Source: Tenrec ecaudatus
Lineage: Eukaryota > Chordata > Mammalia > Afrosoricida > Tenrecidae
Reading direction: 5' to 3'
DNA length: 64,000 nucleotides
Assembly (NCBI RefSeq): GCF_050624435.1
Contig: NC_134540.1
Coordinates: forward strand, 101,151,739-101,215,738
A program made the position numbers and the translations under genes. Below, piece by piece: positions 23,075 through 34,690 of the stretch. How positions within the stretch are numbered: position 1 is the stretch's first letter; every line of letters starts with the position of its first letter. The notes under the pieces are model-generated. The model worked only from the letters and a program-made list of their open reading frames with translations, searched no databases and was not told where the DNA came from.

Positions 23075-24060
23075 GGGGAGAGGGAGCAAACATTATATTG
23101 AAGCATAGCATACATGCAGGAAAGCAGTAAATTATAAATGTACAATTCAGTTCTTAGAAAATTTTCAAAATTTATAACTTTGTAAACAGTACTCATCAAG
23201 GAATAAAACTTTGCCATTTAAAAAAAAGAGAGAAATAAATTTGTATTATCTCCAAATCAACAAGAGAAAGGATAGTAACTACATTGAAAAATTATCAAAG
23301 GAGATGAACTGACAGATTATAAGAAATGAAATCTCAAAAAAGGGCAGAAATCATATGAAGCTGTTCAAATTTAGGCATGTACAAATTAAATTAAGTTATA
23401 ATTCTACATACATTAACATTAGAAAGTTGAAGAATGATGAATGTTTGAAGACTTGTGGGGTGGTGAAACTTTAAGTACTACTAGGAAGAATACAGAATGT
23501 TGTGGTCTTTATGGAAAATCATCTAACATATATTGACACATTACATGTGTAAATATCCTAGGACCCATTAATTCCACCCCTATGTATACATCCAAAAATA
23601 TGTGTAAGTGGATATGTCTGAGAATATTTATTTCTACATTGTTTGGGAAGTGATTCATATGTTCACTCTTAGAGTAATGTGGTAAAGAACACACCTTGGT
23701 ATACCATGTAGCAATTAGAAGCTCAGATTAGATCGATATATAGCAACATGGAAAGAACTTTAAAGCATACCAAAACCAAACTCACTGCCATTGAGTCAGT
23801 GCTGACTTCTAGTGGTCCACTGTAGGTTTCTGAAACTGTAATTGTCTACAAGAGGACAAAGTCCAGTTTTCCAACTTCAGACCATGCAGATTGTAGCCCA
23901 ACATGTACCCACTACACCACCAGGGCTCCTAAAACACACCACAAAGTAGGGAAAGAAAGAACCTATAGACTGATAACTATAACACAATATAACTATTTAA
24001 ATTAATTACTGTATACAAAACATTTCACACGCACAAAAAAACATATACAAGCAGATGGAA
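23075..24060 (+). mobile_element. Old L1 ORF2 end and 3' UTR remnants
   Basis: 23075-23215 resembles an L1M 3' end in antisense. 23240-24060 reads in sense with ORF2-end and 3' UTR wording (cccattaattccacccctat, catgtagcaattagaagctc, gcaacatggaaagaac). An AfroSINE interrupts it at 23772-23932. Boundaries approximate. Confidence 0.45.
23772..23932 (-). mobile_element. AfroSINE
   Basis: Antisense copy from ccaaactcactgccattgag to cactacaccaccagggctcc, inserted in the old L1. Central region shortened. Confidence 0.8.
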
Positions 24061-24680
24061 ACCAACCACACTAGAATGGGTAGCATGAGGAAGAAGGAGG
24101 GAAAAGGAGTGAGAAAATGGGTGGAAGGAAATGAATGACTAAATAATGAGTGCGTGAATGAACAAAACGTAAAGACAGAGACACACAACAGTAGGGCCTT
24201 GCACGAATTAAAGAGGAGAGGGCACCATGAACTCATAGATATGGCTAAAGCATACCTCTGTAGCAAAAAATAAAAAGCAAACAATAAATACAAATATTTT
24301 TTAGAAATTTAGGATAAGTACTGAAATTTCTCATTCTGATCTTCATGGAAGTCAAGGTCCACCTAGGGAATTTATTTCACCAATATCAGCAGTTAAAAAT
24401 CTTAACCTTTTCCACTACTGCAATGTCAAACTTTGGGAACCGATGTAGCATTCAAGATCATAATCTTGTGCCTAACTCTGGCACCACGTTTTCATGTTAA
24501 CTACCTATCCAACTTGTTTAACCTCTGCTTCGATATTTACAGAGGGTAAAACAACTGCTGCACACAGTGCCCGTAGTATAATTCAAAACATGATCATTGA
24601 AGGTTTGCTAATAGTAAACTAAAATCGGACATTAAGGATTAAAAATTATATTACAAAAGATATAATATCAAATAAAATCA

Positions 24681-24890
24681 AAACCAAACTCACTGCCATT
24701 GAGTTGATGCTGACACATAGCGACCCAATAAACAGGACAGGGTAGAACTGCCCCTGTGAATTTCCAAGACTGTAGCTCCTGAGGAGAGTAGAAAGCCCCG
24801 TCTGTCTCCTGCTGACCCACTAGTGTTTTCTAACTATTAGCCTTCAGGTAGCAGCCCAACACATAACCATGACACCACCAGGCCTCCTAG
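24681..24890 (-). mobile_element. AfroSINE, near full length
   Basis: Antisense copy from accaaactcactgccattga through gaactgcccctgtgaatttc to gacaccaccaggcctcct. Confidence 0.85.
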
Positions 24891-24894
24891 TATT

Positions 24895-25366
24895 TCTAAA
24901 GATAGGCCCAAGGATGAACACTGGAAAAAAGGATTCAGACTTTTAGGGTGTAGGCACTATACGAAGAAAAATATATATGAGTTCATTAACAAACTTAAAA
25001 ACTTTACATTCAACAGCAAGTGAAAATCTGAAGAGACTTTCCAATGCCCCACTGCATTCAAGTGAGAATTCCATTGAGAGGGTCTTGAGTTCCTGGGCCC
25101 CAAGAAAAGAAGCAATTACAGAGCTCTGTCCTACAAGCTCCAGTGATACCATTTCCTAATATGCAGGGAATAGAGGGGCAAGATAGAGATAAGTTAAATT
25201 TGCCATTGCTGAAAACTTTCAATCACAGCAGGGAACTTGTGTCCTCAATTCTGTGATTCCTGGTAAAACTTTGCTAAGGACCCAAACAGAACCAGTATAC
25301 CCCAAAACTTCCAATGTAGCTACATACCACAGCACGGACTCACTCTACCACCTCGCCCTACCAATA
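24895..25366. other. METTL21E intron 1, no recognised feature
   Basis: Short overlapping open frames on both strands at 24943-25159 carry no recognisable motif. Confidence 0.4.
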
Positions 25367-26239
25367 CGAGAGGGTGCTCCCCCAAAATGGAATTTGTTTC
25401 CAAAGCTATGTATTTAAATTTATTACTAAACAACCTTATCACTTTCAAAGTACTCTCCATTACACTTATACATTTTTCAAATCCTCAATTCCATTCTTGG
25501 AAACATTTTTCAAACTCATCTGTTTGGTCTTCACCTCTTCTACATCATCAAATCACTGTCCTTTCATGTCCCTCTTCATTCACAGAAACAAAAATAAAGT
25601 ACACAGAGTGAGGTCAGGTGAGTCAGGTGCATAAGGCAAGAAAGGCATGCTGTGTTTTTTGCCAAAAACTGGCACAATGAGATGGCTGCATGCGTGGGTG
25701 CATTGTTGTGGTGACAAACACAGTCCCCTTGTCTGCCACAAATCAGGTCTCTGTTGTCCCACAGTTATGCAATCTTTTCAGAACCTCGAAATAGAAAGCT
25801 TGATGAACAGTCTCACCTGGTGGAATGAACTCCACATGCACTATGGGTCAACGTTTCCATCCGTTCAGGAAGTTGACACATGTTCAGACATAGGTTTGTC
25901 ATCAATCGACATTTCCCCTTTATTGAAATGAGGAAACCACTGGTACACTTGAGTTTTTCCCACAGCGATGTCCTTATAAGCTGTGTTCAACATCACAACA
26001 GTTTCTGTGGCACTTTTCCTTACAGCAGGCAACAAAATTTCACAGCTGCATGCTGTTCTCTGAAGTCAGCCATCACAAAATACAAGGTTCGAGTGAAACT
26101 GCTTTCACGGAAAATTCACTGTGACTGGGTGCACTAACTCAGAACAGGTTGCACGATGCTGGCTTAGAGAGGAAAATGCATAGTACGAAAGGTCTGCCCA
26201 GCAGAGTGCTTTTCCTGGATTTTTGGGGGTACCCCCTCA
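25367..26239 (-). mobile_element. Mariner-family transposon with both ends, internally shortened
   Basis: Bounded by TA dinucleotides and inverted repeats: cgagagggtgctcccccaaa at the left, and the complement of tttttgggggtaccccctca at the right. On the minus strand the remains of a mariner transposase are readable in several frames: the start MADFREQH, the helix-turn-helix region, the C-terminal YAPDSPDLTLCTLFLF that corresponds to the third catalytic aspartate block, and RDMKGQ with DDVEEVKTKQMSLKN. At 873 bp it is shorter than the roughly 1.3 kb of a full mariner, so part of the catalytic core is missing. Stops and frameshifts make it inactive. Confidence 0.85.
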
Positions 26240-27920
26240 TATAAACTTTGAGTCTTGCCAGAGAAGCACAGAAAACAGATGGGAAATCTAAGTTCTTCAG
26301 CAAAAGCCGCCATTGCTAATACCTTTCCTTATACTTTCCCATAAATGCACGTAAGGGCCCTGAGAACCAACTAATATTGGTACTCTGTTTTATTTGAACT
26401 TTAGCTTTCATTTCCCTGTATCCCGTTGCCTCTGCAAAGATTGCAAGGGAGGGGCAACCTTACTGGGGAAGTTCTTTAGGGAAAAGTAGAGAACATTAAT
26501 AGCTGTCTTGACCTTTAGCTGAATGGGTCCTCTAGGACCTCCTTTCACACGCCTTGTAAATATAGCACTTCTTTGACAAGTCACCTAAGGTATCAGGGTT
26601 TAATAGATGTTAAAGTACAATAAATCCCAGGAGAAGCTCTTAAAGTTCCACTCTTTGATATCAAAACTTTGCCACTGACTCTTTACTGGCACAATCTGAC
26701 ATCTCTGAAGTTGTACTTTCTTTTAAAGGTTAGTGGGCCACATTGGGGCTGCTGTCCTGACAGACACAGGGTGGCAACCAAGGAGCTCCTGGTACTTTTT
26801 CACTCCATCTTTGTAAATAAACAGAGCTACTCATTTATTTTGAAGAATGATCACATCTTAAACTTTACAGGAAACATGAGATTTTAAACATGTAAAGATT
26901 ATCATTGCAAATTACTCGCACCCTCAACATTAAATATAATGGATTGTTATAAAGCAGCCCTAGTCATTATTAGTTGTACATAAACTCTACACACAGACAG
27001 CTCCATCTCATCATCTAGGATAATTCAATATTAGTTATCTGAGTATAAAACTATGAAAGCTGTGTAGTAGATGGAAAACACGATCAGATTAAATTATACT
27101 TGAGAATGTTCTATATTAATATATCCTTCTGTATTTAAGTATGACCGTGAATACTATGAGTATTCCATTAAATGTAACACTCATACAAATAACTATCATA
27201 TTAACAGCTAAAATCTAAAATACATTTTTGGTTGTTTAAGGTAATCTAGATTTAATAGGTGAGATATTTCAAAACAACCACACACAATTTATTTTTTTCA
27301 TTTTTGAAAATACTGGCTGCTGTTTTCCAACATTAACTTCTATTTAAAGGTTTTTACAATTAAAATAATAATGTTCTTATTTCCATCAAAAATAAACTTA
27401 CATTGTTAGCAAGAACACTGTCATTTTAAGATTGTAAACAAGATTACATGAACTGAAATCTAAAGAGAGAAGGTGCACTGTCATAAGGGCATCTCTAGAG
27501 TAGCTTTGTTGTAATAAAAGAAAAAAATCTCCCTCCAAACATAATTCACAAAGAACACATTCCTCAACTTTTATGCTTATTTATTTGTAGAATGTGGGAC
27601 CAAGTGTTAAGACAATTGGTGAATTAGTAGGTATTCACTGATTTTTAGTTAAGACTTGAAGAATTATTCCCTCCAAAATTGATGGAATTATTATATAAAT
27701 GGAATTCAAATATACATGTCTAAAAATTAATTTCTATATATCTTCTCACTTTATTGTACTGATTATTATCTAACTGCATAATCATTATCTAGCTGTGTAA
27801 TCTTTCACAGAATAATAAACCTTAGCTTCCTTATGTTAAAAAAAAAAAAGAAAACTTAAGATTTTCTGTATATTTAGAGAAAAACTGTCAACCACAATCT
27901 TGGGGTGTTGGGGGTGGGTG
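26240..27920. other. METTL21E intron 1, no recognised feature
   Basis: The longest stretch without a recognised repeat, and AT-rich. No exon with splice sites was found on either strand. Confidence 0.45.
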
Positions 27921-27924
27921 GAAA

Positions 27925-28320
27925 CCCCAGTGACACCAGGATTAAGCACTTGGCTACTCACGGAAAAGTTTATGTTTCAAACTCAGCCAATGGCCTCACA
28001 GGATAAAATCCTTTGATCTACTTCCATAACAACTAAAATTCATTTCCATCAAGTCAAAACATGTTGATCGGTTTCCATAAAGATGAAAACTCACTTCCAT
28101 CAAGTCAATTGCAGCTCAAGAAAGCTCAATATATCAAGTCAAGGCGGTAAATATTTAGAGGATCAAATAGCTTCATCTTTTCTCCCAAGGAGTGGCTGTT
28201 AGGTTTGAACCATGAACCTTAGCAGTCCAGTGTTTATCTATAAGCACTACATAGCTACTCTGTCACATGGGATCACTCTGAGTGAGAATCAACTCAACAG
28301 CCTCCAACAGCAACAACTTA
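27925..28320 (+). mobile_element. AfroSINE fragments
   Basis: Rearranged pieces: ccagtgacaccaggattaag near 27930, gtggctgttaggtttgaacc near 28195, and gatcactctgagtgagaatc followed by a cctccaacagcaacaactt tail at 28270-28320. The last resembles the RTE-derived SINE tail. Confidence 0.45.
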
Positions 28321-28379
28321 ATCTTAGAATATTATTGTACTAATGAATTTTTAACTGAAACATAACATTATCTCTGCTC

Positions 28380-28704
28380 TTTCACCTTCCTGCTTCCTAG
28401 GCCCCAATGGGGCCTTCAAAACCTGAGAGCTGTCAGTACTCTGCCATGCTTCCATTGACCTTGGCTTTAAGCAACTCTGTAGGGACTGCCAGTGATCCCT
28501 CCCCTCCCCTTTTCACCTTTCTGTTCATTGGGCTTGCAGCTATGTGAGTTGGAGAAGGGCCCTGGCTAGCAGCAGACCCGTGCACTTGAGTTGGACTGGT
28601 TTGGGATCCTTCTTGGTATAAAATAACTTCTTTCTATAAAGCTCTTTTTTATACATATGAGTTCCACTGGTTTTGTTTCTCTAGAAAACCCAGCCTAATA
28701 CAAC
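28380..28704 (+). mobile_element. LTR remnant (MaLR/ERVL-like)
   Basis: The 3' end ggttttgtttctctagaaaa ... cagcctaataca resembles the ends of the LTRs at 233-841 and 49649-50214, and an AT-rich segment with tataaagctctttttt precedes it. The 5' end was not found. It abuts the RTE fragment at 28705. Confidence 0.5.
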
Positions 28705-29740
28705 ATCTTTCGAGTATTCTCTGTCAGCTAGGAACCATCTGCCAGCAGTAGTGCTATCCCTGAGCCAAGTTCTCTTTGAATCTGGCTTGAATTTCTGGCA
28801 GCTCTCTGTTGATGTATTACAACAACCATTGTAGAGTAATCTTCAGCAAAGCTTTACTTACATTTGTTATTAATGATATTGTTAGATAATTTTACATTAT
28901 GTTGGGTCACCATTCTTTGGAACTTGTGCAAATATAGATCTTTTTCAGTCAGTGGGCCAGGTAACTGTCTTATAGATTTCTTGGTATAAGTTAATGTTTG
29001 CTACTAGTGCTTCATCAACTTGTTGATATTCTTATTGGTAGTCTTGTCAATTCGTGGAGTCTTCTTTTTTTTTTTTTTGCTAATGTTTTCAGCGAAGCTT
29101 GTACTTTTTTTTTTCAGTATCAATGGTTCCTGATGATCTGTTCACTCTTAAGATGTTCGAATGTCAATCCGTCTTTTTTGCTGCAGTGGCTACATTCCTT
29201 CTATTTTATTTTGATGCTTCCCACATCATTTGACATCTTTTCCATTGTATCATTCAATATTGCATCTCCAGGCTTGAACTTCTTTTCCGTCAATTCTTTC
29301 AGCATGAACTATGCTGAGCATATTTTCCTCTTTGGTATTGTAGCTCCAAATCTTTTCATATTTTATTGTAATATTTTACTTTGTCTTCTTGAATTGCCCT
29401 GTGAAATATTCTGTTCAGCTCCTTTATTTATGACTTCTATTTGCTTTAGCTGCTCATGCTGAAGAGCAGATTTCAGAATTTCTCCTGGCTATGACATCCA
29501 TTTTGATGTTTCTCTCTCTCACTTTAAATGACCATTTTTATTTCATGCATTATGTTCTTGATGCCATCTCATATCCCAATGACGGGTTTTCTGTCTTTAA
29601 CATTCAATGCTTCAATTCTATTCTTGAAATGTTTACAACATCCAGATGGGATCTATTCAATTTTATTTTTTGACTCTCATGAACCTAATTTTCTTCAACT
29701 TCAACCTGAACTTATAGATGAGCAATTGATGGAAAATTTA
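28705..29740 (-). mobile_element. RTE LINE fragment (AfroSINE partner)
   Basis: The reverse complement follows the afrotherian RTE (BovB-related) ORF: cagagagctgccagaaattc with ttcctagctgacagagaata near the 28705 edge lie in the reverse-transcriptase region, and aattgaagcattgaatgtta is upstream. Frameshifts and poly(A)-like runs break the frame. It covers part of the reverse transcriptase and the upstream region; the 3' third, whose tail AfroSINEs borrow, is missing. Confidence 0.7.
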
Positions 29741-30054
29741 AAAAAAACCATAAACATTAAAAGTGTGTAAATACCCTTGCCGGTCTAGCCTGGACCTGCA
29801 GTCGCCCTGTTGACCTGACTCTGCCCCGCAGCTTGCACACTGCCACTGGTCCCAGCACACCTTCTGCAGCCTCCATCCGTCACCAGTCTGCACACCTCTG
29901 TGGCTTCCCAAGCAATAGGTGTCCACAGCACCATGCCTGCTGCCTGCAATCTCTGGCCCATGTTTCCTAAGAGGGTTGCCTGTCCAGCTCTTCAAACAGC
30001 CTCCCAGAAAGAAAACTCAGGGTTCCTTGATACCTAGGAAAATTGTGCAGAGGA

Positions 30055-31190
30055 CCTCTAAAACGACACGCAGACAGCAACATGCACCAACAACCTCTAC
30101 AAGAAAGCAAAAGAAACAAAATGTACTGTCAAGGGATGACCTGAACCTAACAACAACCATAAAAGAAGCTGAAATTGATCCATCACAAAAAGAAATCTTT
30201 AGAAAGCTGCTTAGAATCATACAGGATATGAGGGAATCAAACTATAGAGAAGAAGATAGAGTCTGCATACGAAAGGAAACTACAAGGGTTAAAGGACAAG
30301 TCAACAAACTCACAGAATGAGAAAAGAGATTTCACCAACAGCCTAGAAAAAGCATTGAATGATATCAGTGATCTAGAAGAGAGCCATGCAGATTTCAGCA
30401 AACAGGGAAGACATTCAAGCAAAGCAATCAAAGAAGCTAAGGAAAACTTGAGAACAATGAACAATGCTATGAAGAGAAACAGTGTTCAAATAATTGGGAT
30501 GCTAGGACAAGATGCCTGGAAGAAAATTTCCCCAACTTAATGATTAAGAATCAGACAACCATTCAGGAAGGATAGAGGACACCAATTAGACTGAATCTCA
30601 GGAAGAACACATGAAAGCCTACAATTGTCAAACTATCCAACTTTGAGGAAAGGGAGAAAAACATAAGAGCAGCTAGGGTGGGGGGCGGGGAAGGCAATCA
30701 TCTACAAGGTACTCAGATAAGAATATGCTCAGACTTATCAATGGAGACTATGAAGACAAGCAGAGAGTGGAAAAGCATCTTACGAAAGCTGAAAAAGAAC
30801 AAAGCCAACCCAAGAAGCCTCTGTCCTGCCAACCTATCCATTAAAATAGACAGAGAGGTAAAAGTTTTCCCAGACAAGGAAAAATTTACAGAATATATGA
30901 AACAAAACCCAGCAATACAAAAAAAATTTACCAACTCACTGTGTAACAGAGAACATCATTCACCGAGCACAAATAGGAGACCACTACATAACACAACTCC
31001 AACCATAAGTCAAAACAACAAAAATGACCCCCAAGATTGCATTGGCCCAATGGTGAAAAGAAGTCAAGAAGGAATACACACACACACACACACACACACA
31101 CAACACACTGATAAGGAGGGAGAGAGGAAAATACCTAACACAAAGGGTACGAGATTACAACAGAGAACCCCAGATGAATATAACTCTGCA
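30055..31190 (+). pseudogene. L1 ORF1 remnant
   Basis: Fragments of the RNA-binding ORF1 protein: a coiled-coil-like lysine/glutamate-rich N-terminal part (QKEIFRKLLRIIQDMRE), the start of the RRM domain (SVQIIGMLGQD), and the C-terminal region in another frame. At least three frame changes. An AC repeat (31076-31102) lies near the end. Confidence 0.6.
31076..31102. repeat. (AC)n microsatellite
   Basis: About 13 AC units inside the L1 ORF1-ORF2 junction region. Confidence 0.9.
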
Positions 31191-31194
31191 TGTC

Positions 31195-34100
31195 CATGGT
31201 CTGAACTCACCTATTAAAAGACAAAGGCTAGCCGACTGGATTAGAAAACATTAGCCATCAATCTGTTGTCTGCAAGAGATATATTTTAAGCTTACAAACA
31301 AAACTAGGTTGAGAATTAAAGGTTGGCATAAAGTATACCAAACGAAGGGTAATGTAAAGAAAACAGGAGTCGTAATACTAATCGCTGCGAAAATAGATCT
31401 CAGGGTATGTGGATATGGATGGGAAGTATATAATGCTCAAGAGGTCAATTATTCAAGAGCCACTGAGCATAATAAATATATACGTGCCCAATGAAAGATC
31501 TGTGGAATTCATCAATGAAATTCTTCAAAAGATGAAAGAAAGGTCACAAGTCCAACAATCATAGGTGACTTTAATACACCTCTCTCCAAGAAAAATAGAT
31601 CAATGGGAAAGAAGCTTAATAAGGAGGCCACAGAAGTAAACACTAAAATTAGGCAACTACCAACTATGAAGGTCTGTACTCCAACGAATACAACAATTTG
31701 GAAGAAATGGAAAAATATTCGGAAAATAATCCCTCAGCAGATTATCCCATATAGAAGTCAAGAGCCTGAACAGACTCATAGCAAAAGAAGAAAAAGATAA
31801 GATTATCAAGGAACAGCCAACTAAAAAACTCCCAACCCAGACAGCTTCACAGGGCAATTCTACCAAGCATTCAGAGAAGAGCTGACACCAATTCTAAGTA
31901 AACTCTTCCAGAGCATAGAAAAGGATGGCAAAGTCCCAAACTCATGTTTATTAAGTGAGTATAACACTGATACCAAAAGTGAGCAAGGATCCCACAAAAA
32001 TAGAGAACTTCTCTTATGAACATTGATGCAAAAATCCTTACTGAAATTTTGGCCAATAGAATACAAAAGTACATGAAACAAATAATTCACCATGACTAAG
32101 TGGGATTCATCCCTGGGATGCAGGAATAGTTCAACGTCCAAAAGTCCATTAACATTATTTATCACATCGACAAGAAAAAGGACAAGGACCGTATGATAAA
32201 ATCAATAGACCTGAAATTATGTATGTTTTATGGTGTTTTTAATGTTAGTTTGTTCCTTTTATTCCCTCCTTTTTTATCCTTTTTTATTTTACTTTACTTT
32301 TTATGTCTTTTGTTTTCTTTTTGTTTTGTCTCTGTTATTGTTGCTTTGCCTACTTATACAAGATAGACATGGGAAGCAAGTCCGTGGACAAAGCAATGGG
32401 ACCAACAGTTCCAGGAGGACTTTGGGAGAGGAGGAAGCAGGGTAAAGGAGCAGTGAGCAAACAATGCCATAGAAAGAGGAACTAGGGAATTAAAAGCAAC
32501 AAGGAGGGTGTAAAGATCCCGGTGGTGTTACAGCAACAGCAGTCTAGCTAAGAGGGATTACTAAGAGGCAGAAGAAAGGTGAGTGTGATGGTGGGGCAGG
32601 TGGAAGGTAGAAAGAAACAGAGGAAAGATCTAGGAAGCAAAGCTATGAATAGAGGGATAAATATAGGTGTACATGAATGTAAATATGTTAATTCATAAAA
32701 GTAGAGGTATTGGCCTATGTACATATATTTATATGACAACATTGAGGAAGTTGACAGACTTCAGGCCTCTGCTCAAGCCCTCTCTTGACGCAAGAACCTT
32801 TTGTTCTAATAACCTGGCATTCTGTGATGCTCACCTTCCCGACATGATCACTGAAGACAAAATGGGCGGATAAGCAAATGTGGTGAAGAAAGCTGGTAAT
32901 CAAAAGATATAGTGCCTGGGGTCTTAAAGGCTTGACGTTTTAAAAGTGGACATCTAGCAGAGAAGGAACAAGCCCACATGGAAGAAACACAGCAGCCTGT
33001 GTGATCCTGAGGTGTCTATAGGATCAGGTAACAGGCATCAGAAGACCAAAAAGAAAAAAAAACCCAAAACAAAAGAAAAAACACATTGTTGAGAAAGAGG
33101 GGGCAGGAGCAGAGACTCAAAACTCATCTGTGGACAACAGGACATTTCTTTACAAAAGGGCCACAATGAAGGGATGAATCAACCAGGACACAGTATAGCA
33201 CTGATGAAACACACAATGTTCCTCTGGTTCTTTAAGGCTTCCTCATGCCCCACTATCATGACCTCAGTCCTTCCTTTCAGTTCTGGCTAGACCGGAGCAT
33301 GTACACTGGTACAGATAAGAGTTCACAACACAGGTAATCCAGGTCAAATAAACCCCTCAGGAATAGAAATGGGAATAGTGATACCAGGATAGTAGGGGGA
33401 ACATGGGAGGAGAAGGGGAGGAAAGAGGAGTCGATCCAATGATCGATGCATAACCACTGCTGCTGCCCCCCTCCCCCCCACACACGGGGATGAACAACAG
33501 AAATGTGGATGAAGGGAGACTGCAGCAGGTGTAAGATATGAAAACAATAATAATTTATAATTTATCAAGGGGTCATGAGGGTGAGAGTGGGGAGGGAGAG
33601 ATAAAAATAGGAGCTAATACTAAGGGCTCAAATAGAGAATAAATGTTTAGAGAATGATTATGGCAACATTTCTACAGATATGCTTGATACAATTGATGTA
33701 TGGAATGTTATAAGAGATGTAAGAGGCCCCAATAAAATTATATGTGTGTGTGTGTATACAGAAAAAGTATTTGACAACATTCAACACCCATTCCTAATTA
33801 AGACACTCAAGAAGATAGGATTGGAAAGAAATTACCTTAAAAGGATACAGGTGCATGTAAAAAACCAATAGTCAGCATTATAGTTTAAGAAGAAAAGATG
33901 AAAACAATCCCACTGAAAAAGGGGACCACGCAAGTCTGCCCCTTGTCCCCACTTTTATTCAACATCACTCTAGAGGTCCTAGTTAATAACATAAGGCACA
34001 GAAAGGACATCAAAAGTATTCATCTGGGAAAATAAGTGAAGTTATTGTTATTCACAGATGGCATGATTATGTATATTGAAATCCTCCAAAACTCCACATT

Positions 34101-34690
34101 AGGAGTACTGGAAGAAATAGAGGAATTTGGCAAAGTGAAAGGATACAAGATCAACAAACAGAAGTCAATAAGATTGCTATATACATCAGATAAGATCACA
34201 GAAATGGAGCTCAAGATGGTAATGCCCTTCACAATAGCCAAGCATAAATTGTGATATATAGAAGTATAACTAGCCCGACCACACCCCCCCCAAAAAAAAA
34301 AGATCTGTATGAAAAACTACAAAACTTTATGACAAGAAACAAAAATGACCTAGTTTGGAATGCTCAACACTATAAAGATATCAATTCTACCAAGGCTCTA
34401 TATAAGTTCAATAATCCTGACACAAATACCAGCATCCTTTTTCAAAGAAATGGAAAAACTGACTGCCAAGTTCATATGGAAAGGGAAGAAGCCCAGAATT
34501 AGCAAAGAACTCAAGAAGAATGAAGTCAGAGGGCTTACATTACCAGACTTTAAAATCTATTGTACAGCCACAGTTGTCAAAACTGCATGGTACTGGTATA
34601 ACGACAGATACTCTGACCAACAGAAAGCAACAGAAACCCCAGAAATAAAATCAGCAGCATCCAAGCAACTGATTTTCAATAAGGCCCTTG
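31195..34690 (+). pseudogene. L1 ORF2 remnant (endonuclease and reverse transcriptase)
   Basis: Endonuclease wording is readable at 31195-31500 (RIKGWHKVYQTKGNVKKTGV, INIYVPNERS in another frame). The reverse-transcriptase region at 31800-32213 and 33738-34690 follows (EKVFDNIQHPFLIKTLKKIG, LFTDGMIMYIEI). The catalytic F-A-D-D box reads FTDG, so the second aspartate is lost. Interrupted by an L1 insertion and frameshifts. Confidence 0.65.
32214..33737 (+). mobile_element. L1 3' UTR inserted within another L1's ORF2
   Basis: A complete L1 3' UTR in sense, starting with the T-rich segment after ORF2 and ending at aggccccaataaaattatat. The flanks are consecutive parts of ORF2 (…atcaatagac / cagaaaaagtatttgacaac). 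It is 5'-truncated just inside the 3' UTR. An exact target-site duplication was not found. Confidence 0.8.

Larger units (their letters stand above)
29765..34690 (+). mobile_element. L1, long but broken, interrupted by another L1
   Basis: A sense L1 with a GC-rich 5' part, ORF1 remains and the endonuclease and reverse-transcriptase parts of ORF2. ORF2 breaks off at about 32213, where a separate L1 3' end (to 33737) is inserted, and resumes with the words for the reverse-transcriptase palm. It stops at 34690, where inverted L1 sequence begins. Many stops and frameshifts; inactive. Confidence 0.8.

Noticed and set aside
28998..29462. 154-codon plus-strand frame rich in hydrophobic residues, looking like a membrane protein
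   Set aside because: It is the antisense of an A-rich RTE LINE; T-rich antisense DNA routinely gives phenylalanine/leucine/serine-rich frames.
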